Shown: positions 31,773-44,609 of the stretch, one piece after another
Position numbering within the stretch: the stretch's first letter is position 1
Layout of the letters: every line of letters begins with the position of its first letter
Assembly (NCBI GenBank): GCA_030568195.1
Contig: JAJLTO010000007.1
Span: forward strand, 372,001-436,000
Source of the DNA: Dipodascopsis uninucleata var. uninucleata
Lineage: Eukaryota; Ascomycota; Lipomycetes; Lipomycetales; Lipomycetaceae
Direction of reading: 5' to 3'
DNA length: 64,000 bases
Position numbers and translations under genes: made by a program
The notes under the pieces: generated by a model
Database searches by the model: none
Seen by the model: only the letters and a program-made list of their open reading frames with translations
What the model was told of the DNA's origin: nothing

Positions 31773-34700
31773 CTATATCTGTTGCTTGATAGTAAGTAAA
31801 CCTTTAAGTAGTACGGACAGTTCTAATTGATCTCCCTTGTAAAAGCTTCCTTTGAGACTTCTGACGTAAAGACCGGCCAACGAATTCTCGATTCGTGTTA
31901 TTATATGGTCCAGAAATACAACAGCTTGCTCGTCTGAAATAAGTTCAATAGGAATAATACCCATTCCTCCGTTTTCTATCAGTGGAGTGGCTGACCCGCT
32001 TAATCGAGAACATATGCGCTCCAAACGAAGAGAGACTTTTCGGAGATCGCGTAGAAGATCAGCCATAGGATTGAGACCGATCTTCTGCAAATCAATTGGC
32101 ATCGCCTTCATTCTGGCCGCAAGACTTCTTGGATAAATTAAAGATATGATTTCAGGGGATTCAAGACCTTTCAACTTCTGCTCGCCAATTTCCTTGACTT
32201 CCCATCCCAGACCTTGAAGCATCTTTAAATCTCGATATACAGCTTTCGCTAAAATATCATCACCAAAAAGTTCATAAAGAGCAGAAACTTCGCCATCTGC
32301 TTTCTTAAATGCATTTTCTAATCTGTAGATCTCTGTGATCAAATCTTGACTAACAGCAATCTGCCCACCTTCAGCTACCGCACTGATACGTGATGCACGG
32401 TTTACCACAGGACCAAAGTAATCCATCCGACGAGTAATTGGATCACGTTCGCATACTGGTGCACCCCAGTGAATGCCCATTCTTACAGAAAGCCCGCGAT
32501 AGATGATATTATTTTCTTTGTCAACTACTTCAGCCCCATCAACTGAGCTAGTAATTTCAGACGGCCACTCTGCAACAAGTAATTGCGATTGGACACTAAA
32601 GCACCACAGCATTGCTGCTGTGGCGGTAGGAAAACAAACCATGAATGCATCACCTTCTGTTTTTACTTCATAGCCTCCCACAATTCGTAGCTGACGACGC
32701 ATAACAGCATTATGAATTTTGATTGCGGAACGCATAGCCACAGGATATGTTTCCCAAAGAAGAGTTGAATTCTTAATATCTGTAAATACCATGGCAAGTT
32801 CACCTACCGGAGGTGAAACTTCTTCTCCAAGACGCCCTAGTGAGGTATCTTCTGGCATATTTCTGGCCCAACGCCGCTTCAAAACCGGAAATAGTTCTTC
32901 CTCTTCAACTGTGGAAATAGATCCTAATGAGAGACCTTGCATACGCGGCTTCTGTACACGCTGTCTACCAGAGTCACCAACAGCTACAATCATGACCACT
33001 ATTTTATCTGTACAGCCATACGCAATTGCAAAGTCTCGTAATTTCTGCGCAGCTTTCATAGGATCTTCTCTCTCTGTTGCAGCAATATCTACAGCCGTTT
33101 GGTGATTAATGTACTCCCAGAGCTCTCGGCTGGCGATGATAAGAAGATCGTCAGTATCTGATAACTGACATTCCACCATCGATGGCGCTGCTTGCATACA
33201 AGGTACCAAGTTGAAATAACCAAATGACCTTGATACATCTGTTATATCATTAAGTTTGCCCGATTGTGAAACGAATCCTCCAGCTTCTCTAATTCGGTCG
33301 ATCTCAGGCGGGAAAGCAGGTTCGTGCTTCTTTGTGAGAAGCCTGAATTCGCCATCAGTTCGTGAGAGAATTGCACGTACATCACCTGTATTTGCGATAT
33401 ATAATCTGTTTTTTGCAATATATATAATGGTAGCACATGCCCCAGTGCTGAAATCTTCTGGTCCAACTTGTGCCATAGATGCACTGCCAGCCTGAGAGAA
33501 TCCATAGTGCGTTGCATCGTCAGAGTCGCTCATAGTGCATATACCAAGTTCTTTGTTTAAAGACAAAAACGTTCGTCTAAGTGCTGCAGTAACAGCTTCG
33601 CCTTCACGAAGTTTCTTCAATTCTTCATTAAAGAATGAAGCAAAATTCTCCTGTAAGAACTTGGCAACTCTACTTCCTGACGTGTTTGATGCCTGACCAT
33701 CAAAGAGACCGAAGATAACATCATCTTCGTTACCTCTAAATCGCTCTACTACCATATCAATAGTAGAAAGATGATTTAACTTTCCTAATGTATCAGCCAT
33801 ACCATATGGCATATAATGAACTTCTGAACCTGACGTACGAACACGTCTGTCTTCTGTTTGGTCGGGTACTGAGGAATTCGTTATAGTGACATCCATGAGA
33901 CCTAACACGCGAAGATTTGTGAGGTTAGAAAAGTCGGAAAGATCGACGTCTCCTCGAGCAAGAGATGTAGAAGGCTTAATTTCCAGTCGTTTATTTCCAG
34001 AAAGATTGAGATATTTGAGTGCAGGATTGTGATTCCAATTCCAGTCGTACGGCCAATTGGAAATGTTATACTTCAATGAATTGCTACCGACGTCGAGAGC
34101 TTCCAGCCCAGCAATATCAGCCAACTCAGCCGGCAGTGTTAGAAGCTTATTGGCATTGACATGATATACCTTTAAATTACTTAGACGCGAAAGATCATCA
34201 GCCGGAAGATTAGTTAAGTTATTTCCAGACAAATAAAGCTCACGTAACTGAGTCATTCGAGCCAAAGAACCGCTCGGTATCTCTGAAAAGTAATTGTACG
34301 TAATATTAAGAACTATTAATTCTGTTAAGAAAGATATCTCCTTGAAGCTCTCCTCAGATAGCCTATTATCAGCCAGATATAGATATTTTAAACTTTGCGC
34401 CATTGTGTTAGCAAGCCTATTCGAAGTAGTAGAATCCTTTCTATACACCGTTTCACTTGCTCCAGCAAAACTCGACAACTTTCGAGGAGTTGTAGCGCCA
34501 TTCAAAGTAGAGTCACCGGAAGTGGAAAATTCAGAACCACGACGGCCCGAAATATCTCGCGGACTATGACCAGAAGAAGCTGATAAATTCGAAGAACGTC
34601 TAGTGCTCTCTCCCGTATATCTCTTGAAATCTTCTGCGCTAGCAGCAGATTTCAATAAACCAGATTCAGAGCTTATTGATCCAAGGTATAGAGGAAGTGG

Positions 34701-37032
34701 AAACGAGTCAAGTAAATTCGACGATGCATTCAGTAATTCTAGCCTGTTAAGATACCAAATTTCAGATGGGAGACTGCTCAAGCTATTACTGTGGACATCT
34801 ATGTGTGTAAGTTCAGTTAATGATCCAATTTCTGGCGGTAGCGATGACAAATTATTGTCTACACAACTGAATCTCGTAAGCTTCTTCAAACGACCAATTT
34901 GAGAGGGTATAGAACCAAAATGATTTTCGTCGAGAACGAGCTTTTCAAGATTGGGAATTTTCTCAAAAAATCCGTCCGGAAACGATGACATTTTAGCATT
35001 TGTAAGATTGAGTGCAGTAAGAGCTAACATAGGCATACTAAAATTGAGCCTGGTCACAGGATTGCGATTCATATGAAGCACTCGAAGTCGCTTTGAGTGC
35101 TTCTCCAGTCGGGACACAGAATTATGTGAGCAAAGAAATACTTCTAAGCGAGGAAGAGACATCACGACATCAACATTACTTAAAATATTGTATCTGATAT
35201 CCAACGACTTTAAGGAGGTTAGATTTTGGAACGTATCAGGTAGTGAGCCCATTAACCTATTATTAGTGAATACAAACTTCTCAAGCGCACACAACTGGCC
35301 AATTTCTGGCGGAAGTTCTGAAATGTTGTTAAAAGAAATATCTAATTCCAATAAAGTAACAAGCTCGCATATAGCCATAGGAAAAGTTGTGAAGTAATTG
35401 AATGCGAGATTTAAGTGTCTTAAATTCCTCAAGCAGCTGAAAGTATCTGGGATAGATGACAAACAGTTATTCTGAGCTTTAAGAGAAATCAAAGCATCAA
35501 GTTTCTGAATATCACTCGATATAGCTTCTAGTCTATTACCGCTTATGTCAAGATAGTTGAGAAGCGATGCTTCGAGAAGAGACGGAGGAACGGTACTGCA
35601 TTCATTCCCAGCGAATTTGATTTCACGGAGGTTGATGCATGATTCTATAAACTGAGGAGACACTTCAAGTGAGAGATTACCAGAAAGATTGAGAGAGACA
35701 ATGTCAGACACGTATTGATTCAGTATAGAAGGAATTGTCTGAAGATTCCTCCTTTGAAGATCTACTTGAGTGAACTTCCTGCCTGTAATTATATCACTAT
35801 TCCAGTCTGATGACTCAGCTGTAACCGCCGGAATAAATAAGAACCTACATATATAACCAAGATCTTCGCGTCCTAGATCACTTATTCTGTCTTCATCAGT
35901 GAAGCCTGTGAGTTCAAGCATTCTCTTCTGAATCATCAACGGGCGGTCGTCCTGATGTAGAATCCGTATTAAGCCTAACCGTCTGAAACCAATCTGGTAG
36001 TGCGCCACAGAAGGTAAGAAGAACTTCTTTCCTAGTATGGGTAATAATTCACTCACGGACGTGTCAAGAGCACAAGATATAGTAGCAAAGGTACCATTAT
36101 CTCTGAAAACACGGACATAGAATGCTTGTGACTGTTTTGTGCGAGAATGAGGGGGTGACTTTAGCTGAAAATATTTCATAGGATTGTGGATCTCATCATC
36201 TGTTCTCATTACTCCCCAGCTATCTGGAGCGGCCCACCCATTGTTTCCTGGGGGATTTAGTCCCTTTCTCTCAATCGGACTTGGTGCCGCAGAAGTAAGA
36301 GCATTACTGGTACCAGTTTTCTGCTGACTATTACCAGGTCCGTGTTGTCCCTTGTCACGATGCGTCACAATGAGCCTGCCACGCTTTCCCAAATGCCTTC
36401 GGCCGGACTTTTCCTTCGTTGAGCTATCATTTTTAGAGTAGTATTCAGGTTTCACAATGCCACTCATATCTTCTAGGCGAGTATCGAGGAAAAACATATT
36501 GTGATCTGATTCCTTCATATTAACTGGAGTATTGTTGCCGCTTTTCAAAGACCTCTTCGATGAGGCACTTTCAATTGACGGCGTATATGAGAGGCTAGGC
36601 TCAATAGCCCTTGAGAACATAAGGCCGCCATCTTTGCTGAAGGCTCCTCTAGTATGTGTCTCGCGAGATTCATCATCTTTGTGCGTCTTCCCATGCTTCG
36701 CGAATATCGAAGTCGACGAACTTGAATGTCTGAGACCACCAAGTAATGGTGATCCAGGTGATTGACGGCTACGAAGATGTTCACCTACCGATTATAGTAT
36801 TTATGTTAGCCTTCAAGTGCACTTGACGATCAAATTCACCGGGATATGGCTAATTCATGACAAAAAGAGGCAAGAAACTCATCAATTGTCTCTCTAGTTC
36901 AAACCTACCATCTAGTGAATCTTTCCGCTTGATCAGCTTATCGAGAAAAGTGTTCTTCTTTTTCTTCTCTCTGGAGTTAGACGAAATTGAAGGGGTCGAT
37001 CGACCGCTTTGCTGACCCGAATCGAAGCTCAT
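31773..37032 (-). CDS. CYR1: adenylate cyclase with LRR and PP2C-like domains
   Basis: Two exons (36909-37032, 31773-36784), joined in phase 1 across a 124-nt intron with a GCTAAC branch, give 1711 residues. Order: basic, Ser-rich N-terminus; Ras-association domain (about 260-358); some 20 leucine-rich repeats (about 375-1015), split by a Ser-rich insert; PP2C-like domain (about 1040-1300); class III cyclase domain (about 1380-1540). The cyclase core has VFTDIKNSTLLWE and KTEGDAFMVCF with both metal aspartates, and MDYFGPVVNRASRI with the adenine-choosing Asp and transition-state Asn/Arg. The enzyme makes cAMP under Ras control in fungi. The PP2C part lacks several metal ligands and looks inactive. 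Confidence 0.96.
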
Positions 37033-37809
37033 ATCGCTTGTCCTTCATTTGCCCGTAGGATTCAACTTGTAGCTGCGATCTGCGTAAACCTGTTTGCACA
37101 GCAAGCTGTTTTGTGAATAATATGTTTCCAAAAAGTAATTTCTAATATTTTGAGGGTGTTACAAAAGAATATACTCTACAAAGAGTCTTAATTATTCATT
37201 GCTTTATTTTGTTGTAATTATTTAAAAATGTTTGTGTAAGTGGTAGAAAATGTGGTAGCCCGCGATGGTTCACATTATCTAAAGTGGGAGAGGTGAACAA
37301 AGAGGGAAGCGGATCGGTTTCACAGATACTCCTACCAACTCTACATTAAAAAGAACCTCTTAACCCAAGACAACCTCCAGCTCTAGCCAGAGCTGTTATC
37401 TTGACAACTTATTACTTCCTGCATATTAATTATGAAGAATTACACTATCCCACCTACTTGCTATTACGTGAAGATGTCGGAGGATGGAGTGAAAATATGA
37501 GTTTACCAAGACTTCCTCGACTACTGAGTGAAATGCAAGAGAAATGCATTTAGAATCATAAAATACCTGAAAACAGTATGAAATCGCATTATAATACATT
37601 AGATTACTTATCTACAGAATTTTCCTACCTTTATGTTGGTCTTGATAGAAATAAAATATAATATTGCTCGTCCTCTCGGGGAGAGCGAGCCTCGAAACAA
37701 TAATAAACAATGCCATAAAGAAGATAAGCAGCATATAAGACTAGCAAAGCTAGAACCGAGAAAGCACAGTTTTATTCAACCGACAACGGGGCCGCTTACT
37801 TATTACTTA
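37033..37809. other. CYR1 upstream stretch with an unresolved exon-like block
   Basis: 37329-37629 is open and protein-like on both strands. On the minus strand, an exon ending at 37629 (GTAGGA donor) joins in phase 0 to 37426-37566 (TTTTCAG acceptor, 62-nt intron, CTAAT branch). It contains LAFHSVVEEVLVNSYFHSIL and ends in TAA, but no start was found. On the plus strand about 65 codons are open to a TAG at 37552 (contains LLLREDVGGWSENMSLPRL). I cannot choose. A 7-bp hairpin lies at 37378-37395. 37033-37300 looks like plain promoter. Confidence 0.3.
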
Positions 37810-38415
37810 TCAGTTTATCCACAGTGATAGATCATCTTCATCTTCATCTTCATCGTCGCCTTCATCGTTGTCTTCTTCATATGTTTCTGAAGTATGATCA
37901 GTGGCCGATGACCTCACATCTGAAGTCCAGCTTTTTTCGTTGGTGCTCTCTTCTTTCGTAGACTTTGCTCGCAGCATTTCTCTCCTTTCTTTCAGTTTAT
38001 GGACCCTATCTATTAAGATCTTCTGTTCATCAAGCTCGTCTTGTAAGCTCTCCATTGCATCTTCCCTCTCGTCATCTTCATCTTGGTTACGAGATATTAT
38101 ACCAGTGGCTTGGTGTGTATTCCCAGTAGAGGTACTTTTGTCAGTAGCGGTGCCGTCTTCTCCGCCTCTCAAAACAGCTGCAGATTCAATTACCGTACCT
38201 GTATCACGATCAATAGATGCAATGTCTTTTTGGAAAGCAGTCCACTCAGCGTCTAAGTCTTTGTCGGAAATTTGTTTTGACTGTTGCTGATCTTCGTTTT
38301 TTATACGCTTAGGCGGTGCACTTCCAATCCTACCTTCTGACACACCATCAACTATGCCTTCAATCGATCGTTTCGTTCTTCTTTCAAGGCGCTGATTATT
38401 ATATGTGTCTGTCAT
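37810..38415 (-). CDS. ZNF830/CCDC16-like splicing-related protein, zinc finger out of frame
   Basis: An ORF of 201 residues. DAEWTAFQKDIASI (about 54-67) and the coiled coil LQDELDEQKILIDRVHKLKE (about 125-144) match the conserved C-terminal half of ZNF830/CCDC16 proteins, which associate with the spliceosome. The tail is a long Asp/Glu run. These proteins normally begin with a U1-type C2H2 finger; here that finger is readable directly upstream, but in another frame that ends in a TGA overlapping this ATG. The true N-terminus is therefore doubtful: an unseen intron, a base missing from the sequence, or gene decay are all possible. Confidence 0.6.
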   Translation of the reverse strand: MTDTYNNQRLERRTKRSIEGIVDGVSEGRIGSAPPKRIKNEDQQQSKQISDKDLDAEWTAFQKDIASIDRDTGTVIESAAVLRGGEDGTATDKSTSTGNTHQATGIISRNQDEDDEREDAMESLQDELDEQKILIDRVHKLKERREMLRAKSTKEESTNEKSWTSDVRSSATDHTSETYEEDNDEGDDEDEDEDDLSLWIN

Positions 38416-38498
38416 TGTCTCGCGGCGACGTGTCGACTAAGATCATGATCGCTCGATGGAATCTCGGTATTGCACAAGATGCAGTGTCTTTTCGCTAG
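38412..38498 (-). other. out-of-frame C2H2 zinc-finger segment of the ZNF830-like gene
   Basis: This frame reads CILCNTEIPSSDHDLSRHVA and then ARQ before TGA. It parallels the human ZNF830 finger (CALCNT...THVLGKQH). It sits in the expected position just 5' of the main ORF but shifted by one base. A further shift would be needed to join it to the upstream LKALLHQLTSEK stretch. Confidence 0.5.
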
Positions 38499-39323
38499 TT
38501 AGTTGATGCAGTAGCGCCTTCAGAGTCTGTGATATACGTAGTTCTTATATCAATAAGTAAATTTCAGAATGAAAGGCATGCTTCTGTCCATGCACCATCT
38601 AAATTTTCGCTTTCACGATTTCATTTCCTTTCCACGGATACGATGACACAATCTGTTTTTTTGGAAGATAAAATCATCTTGAATTCGTTCCACGCAGTAT
38701 ATTAAGAAACCCTCTGTTGAAATTGGTATATTCTTGGATTCAATAACGTTATTAGGATAGAACAGTCAGACCTGGCATTGAAACACTGTTTAATGCTAGG
38801 TAGTCTGCTTCTCAAAGAAGTATTAAACGTCTCTTTGATTTTAGCAGATCTTTTTTCTACATTTCACAGACTCCAAGGGAGCTATCTATACCTTGTAGTA
38901 GACAGCGCACAAAACTCATTTTGTCAATTTCTGCATTGTTGGCTCGTTTATATCTCTAATTTGATATCAGCGAACTTTGCCTGAAAGCAATCAATCTGGT
39001 TTAAAGTACGTGTAGATTATTTTTGTCACCTCTACGCTCAAGTGTCTCTTAGCAGTGGCGAATTTTATCGACACTTCGTCTTATATCTTTATATATCTCG
39101 TCCTTATTTAAACATATAAGGATCTGTTGACGAGCTTACTCCAAGACACTAGGATCCTTCGTACCTTTCCTTGGAAAATCATCACATTTTGTGCACTTGT
39201 TTTCGTGCATTATTGAAGTAAATAGAAAATAGCAGGCATCACATTATCCCAAGTAGTCCGTGAAGTAGATTTACTAGGCTATTATTGAATCCAAGCTATT
39301 CTCCAGATCGAAAGATACTAGAA
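38499..39323. other. stretch with strand-ambiguous exon-like blocks, then BYE1 promoter
   Basis: The plus strand is open for 88 codons at 38721-38984, hydrophobic, with an internal ATG at 38793 leaving 63 residues. The minus strand shows several hydrophilic, splice-bounded pieces: one near 39040-39095 ends in a GTGACA donor and joins in phase 0 to AKFADIKLEI* after a TTTCAG at about 38983, and another near 38704-38855 contains KETFNTSLRSRLPSIKQC. I cannot build a full model on either strand. 39100-39323 looks like promoter. Confidence 0.3.
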
Positions 39324-42075
39324 ATGGCTACACCAGGTAAGCATAGAATTCAGAGCGACGCTTGTTGCAGTAAAGGAAGAAACATTGCTAGAGGTAACGC
39401 ATTGAAATCCGAACTGACGTATCTTATATGATATAGTAGAACCAAGGCGATCAAGCCGAAGCACAAAGGGCCAGCACAGTCAGAAATGGTCTGAAGAAAT
39501 GGAAGAGGTTGAAACCGAACGAACAGCGGCAAAGCCGAAGTCTTCGTCATTACAATCGCCCACAGTTAACAAAAGCTTTATTACAAATAAATCACTAACG
39601 AGCAAAAGTGAGAACCAAAAGAGAAGTACAAGAAGAGCGACAGACAAAGGTGCACGAAGTAATGGAACCGATGATAATTCTGATGAGAATGTTAGATGTG
39701 TGTGTGGATTGACGTACTCAGATCCTGATGATGATAAGACTCTCATGGCGCAGTGTGAGATATGTCTTTGTTGGCAACATCCTGAATGCACCTTAGGAAT
39801 TAAAGATGAAAAAGATGTTCCTGAAAAATATTTCTGCGAAGAATGCAGGCCAGATCTCCATGGGTATTATTTCAAAAACCTTGCGAAGGTTAATACAGCT
39901 GAAGTGGTTTCTAGTCCAGGTAAGGTATCAACCACTGGGTCAGAACGTAGCAAAGATGAACAGAATGTCGCCGAGGATATACCAAGTTCGAAGCCACCCA
40001 CTATAAGAAAGTCAAAAAAGCGAAGTATATCATCTCTTTCCCCAGAACCGGATATTGGTTCTCATGAAGAGTACAATGCTGGAAGGATAAAGCATCGACG
40101 ATCCAGTCCAGTGTTGACTCCCTCTAATTCAGTAACAGCCTCCAAATCACGATCTGAGGGCTTAACGGACAAAACCATGAATGAGGAATTTTACGATAAG
40201 CCGTCAGTTAAAAGTGATATAGCAGACTTAGGTCATATCAGCGATCTTAAGGACAATGTTAGAAAATCAGTTGCAACTGCTTTAATGAGTATACTAGAAA
40301 GGGGTGCTACGGAAGCTATCAAACAGGAATTGCTGACTCTCAATGAAAATGAAGACGAGAAGATGTTTGCGGAACAGCTGAGCCTGGAGATAGAACACGC
40401 GTTATACAAAAATCTGGCTATAAGGAGTGGAAAAGATGTTGGACAAAAATATCGTGACAAGTTCCGTACGATTTCATTTAATTTGAAAGATTCCAAAAAT
40501 GCAAGCTTTCGTCAACGAGTCCTCTCCCGCGAAGTTCAAGCCGAGGATATTGCTAAGATGTCATCCGAAGAGATGATGAATCCAGAGCTTCAAAAATTAG
40601 CAGAGGCTGTCAGACAAGAAAGCATTACGCAATCTATTTTAAAGAAAGCGGAGCTTCCTAAAATTAGAAGGACCCATAAAGGCGAAGAGTTTGTAGGAGA
40701 TGTTGATGGTATGACTACTTCTAATGAGCCTGAGCCTGAAAATAATTTTACTTCAAGGCCCTTCCTGGCAGATTCTCGGGTCGACATTCCCGCAAATATT
40801 TATCATCCCCGATCTCCTTCTCCAAGGACCGATGACGAATATTATAGGAAGTCTATGACTCCCGCATCTGAAGAATATTCCCGACCACCTACGCCGGACA
40901 TAGGTGATATAGACGATGGCAATGGAAGCAGATTCGGTAGATCCGAATCACTGTCTTCAGTTCTTGTTGAAGAAACATCGGAAGTATCCATCCCTCCCGC
41001 TGTTTCAAATTCAAAATCTGATTTTGATATAAGCTCCATTCTTAAATCTGTGGACTCCTCAAGCATCCCTCATGTATCACATGAACGCTATGAAAGACCT
41101 GATACTGAAATATCATCAGCGTCTCTCTCACCGCATACTCGTGAACTTTCTAAAGTCATTGATGAAGATATTGATCGTTTAATCAACGATGATGATAATG
41201 CTGAAAACGATGAAGAGCATGATGACTATTCACCGAACTTTCCTACCAGTGATCCCGTTATTTGGGATGGCCCTATGTCTATGCTTGGAGTAGCGACGTT
41301 TGATGCCAAAGCGATACAGGTTGGCGGACCTTTGTTTGACGGAGAAGTGAGACGTTGGGAGGATATCATTTCTTCTTATATTGAAATTGATGGTCGCCTT
41401 GCTATGGATAAGGCTTCGAGTTATCTGCAAGATGTGTCTGCAACCAAGGACCTTGTTGCTATATCGTTTAACTTAAAGAATGAAGGCAATCCTGATCAAG
41501 AACGTGAGTTTTTGCAGCTATTTGATTACTTCCGCAGTAGAGAAAGATACGGTGTTATCCGTAATAAATTTCCTAACGTGAAAGACGCATATTTGGTACC
41601 GCTATTACCAGCTGACAAGCGGCCATATTACATGGATATGATTAGCTCTTCAAGTATACCTAAAATTATAACGACAAAGATGCTTCTTGGAATTTTTGTC
41701 GTTAACAAAGTTGTATTTACAGGAGCCAATTATGGGACGGAGCAACTGCCATCCTCATTGATGGAATATGATCCTACAGTTCCACTAAACACAGGTGTTA
41801 TGCGCACATTCAGTCTAGCAACGCAGCAACAGGTGCCACAACAAACACAGCTGCATAAGCATCCCGAACTTTACGACTCTATGACTGTGGAAACTATTTC
41901 AGAAATGGCTAAGATAGGTAATATTATACAGAATCTAGGTCTGCCTAAGAAAGAAACTGCCATGTTGGAAGTGATTGCTAAGGGCAATCCGGAAGTTATG
42001 GCGAACCCATCACTATTATCAGATCCTCAGTTTTTGATAAATCTTGTACAAAAAAATCAGCATCGTTTGGGTTGA
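39324..42075 (+). CDS. BYE1: Bye1-like PHD/TFIIS-domain/SPOC protein
   Basis: Two exons (39324-39336, only 13 nt, and 39437-42075) give 883 residues. A PHD finger (about 92-141; CVCGLTYSD...CEICLCWQHPEC...CEEC) is followed by a TFIIS central domain (about 275-390; VRKSVATALMSIL, KYRDKFRTISFNLKD) and a SPOC domain (about 613-760; VIWDGPMSMLGVATF). This order is that of yeast Bye1, which binds RNA polymerase II and H3K4me3. The linker regions are Ser-rich and acidic. The upstream exon uses GTAAGC and a TATAG acceptor; the frame also runs back from the main ORF without an ATG, which supports the short first exon. Confidence 0.9.
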
Positions 42076-42310
42076 TTTGGTTTTAATACCTTATGTTTCA
42101 TTATATTATATCTATTCATTATATCATCATGTATAATTTGCAATCGTGTATTTATAACCAGTTATAGCATGCAATGAGAGCATGTACGTATTTAATGTCA
42201 AATGTTTATTCTATTTATATTACTGTCGTAATTACTATTATATAATATCTGTATCATCAATCTAATAATCTCGTAGTTTTATTTTGTGTGCATATATATT
42301 CGCCTGAGTT

Positions 42311-44474
42311 TCACTGCTCGTCCATGGATTCGATCTCTTCATTTTTATCTTGTTCTACTGTTGTATCCTGTTCTACTTTTTTACCGAGTAAAGTTTTGAG
42401 CTTCTTTACTAGGGTCTGGCTCTTAGAATCTCCTGACTTTTCAAGATCTACTTCGTAAACAAACCTACGCACAAGAATGTTGTATACCATCCCAAAGGCA
42501 AGTGCCATAACTGTGGACGTGAGAATGATCACATTATAAGGCATGCTAAAATCTGGTGTTGGTAGAGAAAGCAATAGACTTGAAGTTCGTGCAGAATATA
42601 ATATGGATCTCAAATCATCGCTCTTGAATACAGTGAGCACGCCTGGAGGAATATCGAAGCCTCGATTTGCATCTGGCGGATATTCACTAAGATAAAGTAA
42701 GACATTATCAAAGTCATAACTGATTGCGAGCTCTGAATCAGGCGGTACCTCAAGTTCTAGCTCTAAATATGTACTTCTGCTTCGTTCCAGAAAAGGCTTG
42801 TAGCGAATTTTTTTTACGACAGAATTATTCAAGGTATGCCTTTCTGCGCCACATAGTTGACTTAAATGTGTGGTCATCGAGTGCATGTAAGGCTTCATGT
42901 ACCAAGGTAAAGACTCAAAATAAACCGCATGAATTGATTTATCAATAGAAGGGTTTGTTATTATTGTTCTCATACCACCATGCTGCTGACCTCGACCCGT
43001 CATTGATCGTTGAATGATAACTGGCGGTGCTTCTCTTTCAATGACCGACTCTGAATTTTCTGTTGATAAATATAGATCAAAGTCTTTCGTATCTAGACAG
43101 TATATTAGCATTAATACCAAGTATCTCGCAAAAAAAAGCCTACCGGATAAGCTATAGCATGTTTCATTATTAGAAATCGAACTTATTTCTCCGTTTGTAG
43201 CACTCAGGCTCCAGTCCGCAGAAGAGTGTACGCAGACAGAATTTGGATCGTGATTAACAACTGCGCATTTTTTATGAATAGAGTGTCCAAATATGTCTGA
43301 CAAAGAGAAGGCCATTTTTTTCATTTCTCGCAAAGGAAAACATGTCGAATCTGAATGGTATGATTTGGTACTGTCACAATTAAGCTGCTCTACCGGGAGT
43401 GGATATGGGATTGCGGAGGCTATATATATCGACTGTTAGAAGAGCGAATCCCACGGTCAGTAGTCAGTATATTCAACATACATTTTCGTTGCATTGATCT
43501 AGTAACATCAACGACGACATCAACTTTCTGGGCCAGGTGTAAAGTGCAACTTGAGCCAGAACATTTTGGATAGAAGCTCAGCGACATTGATTGCCATTTG
43601 GCATCAAAAATTCGATGGCCATCCAGTAGAGAGGAAAGTCCGGCATGGCCCTTACATGGTAATAGTTTCAAGAATGGAGTCAAGTTCTCGGTACAAACTG
43701 CTTCCCTAGGGAGCGAACCATGATATAAATACGAATTAAATTTACCTACTTTGTTGCTTGTCTCCCGAGCCAAAATGTCGCTTTCAGGAATAAATGAAAC
43801 TGGACTCACAGTCGTTCTTTCAGAGTTGACAAAATTCAAGGAAGCACAAAATAGTCCCGACAGCGCATTTACCATTTCATACCAACTTTCCCGTGCACTA
43901 TAACAACTGTTATCATCTATATGGACATTGATTGCATCGCACCGCTTTCAAGAACAAATGCGTATCGAAGCTCAGAGCTTACAAATAAATTATAGATCAC
44001 AACTTACCTTGGCTCATCTACTCCTTCTATCCAGGCCCATACTTCTACTCCCATGCCTCCAGAAAATAGTCCACCATTAGGCAGAGAGCCCCATTCTTCT
44101 GAATCCCATCTGCCATGGCTGAATCTCAAATGCAGTTCATGGGTTCGTGTACTCTTGACGATTTGTCCCACGCTTCTAGGAAACGATCCATAATTCACTA
44201 ACTTAGTAAGCACGCTCTCATTGTCATTAACATCTAGATTAACAGCGTCAGAAAATACGTCGAAACTAAACGATCCGAGCAGATTATTCCTCGGAAGTGG
44301 TGTGAGATCGAGTCGCTCCCAATATCGATGAGACTGTTTAGTGCTATTGTCCGCTTCTTTACTCGGCTCGTCCTCTTGTAATGCAGCTGCCTCTCCACGG
44401 GAATGACCAAAGCCAAGCACTGCAAATATTACATTTGCTAAAAATAATAACCGCACATTTACGATCTGCCTCAT
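42311..44474 (-). CDS. GPI16: GPI transamidase subunit Gpi16 (PIG-T)
   Basis: Four exons (44008-44474, 43482-43897, 43144-43419, 42311-43092) give 646 residues. A signal peptide (about 1-20) leads a lumenal domain with WERLDLTPLPRNNLLGSFSF, then HLRFSHGRWDSEEWG and GVEVWAWIEG. NALSGLFCASLNF, IPYPLPVEQLNC and the closing membrane helix (about residues 570-595), with a charged cytosolic tail, also fit. Gpi16 holds the transamidase complex that attaches GPI anchors in the ER. The 51-nt third intron (43093-43143) is a multiple of three without a stop, so unspliced RNA stays in frame. Confidence 0.92.
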
Positions 44475-44609
44475 TGTGTAAGTTTAACCTCCTATTCATG
44501 GATCTTGCTCTTGTATGATCACAAAAATATGGCCTCAATTCGTTTCGTACAGACTGCTTTCAGACAGTCACTTCAATTCAATTAAACTAAATGTCTTGTT
44601 TATGTTTGT

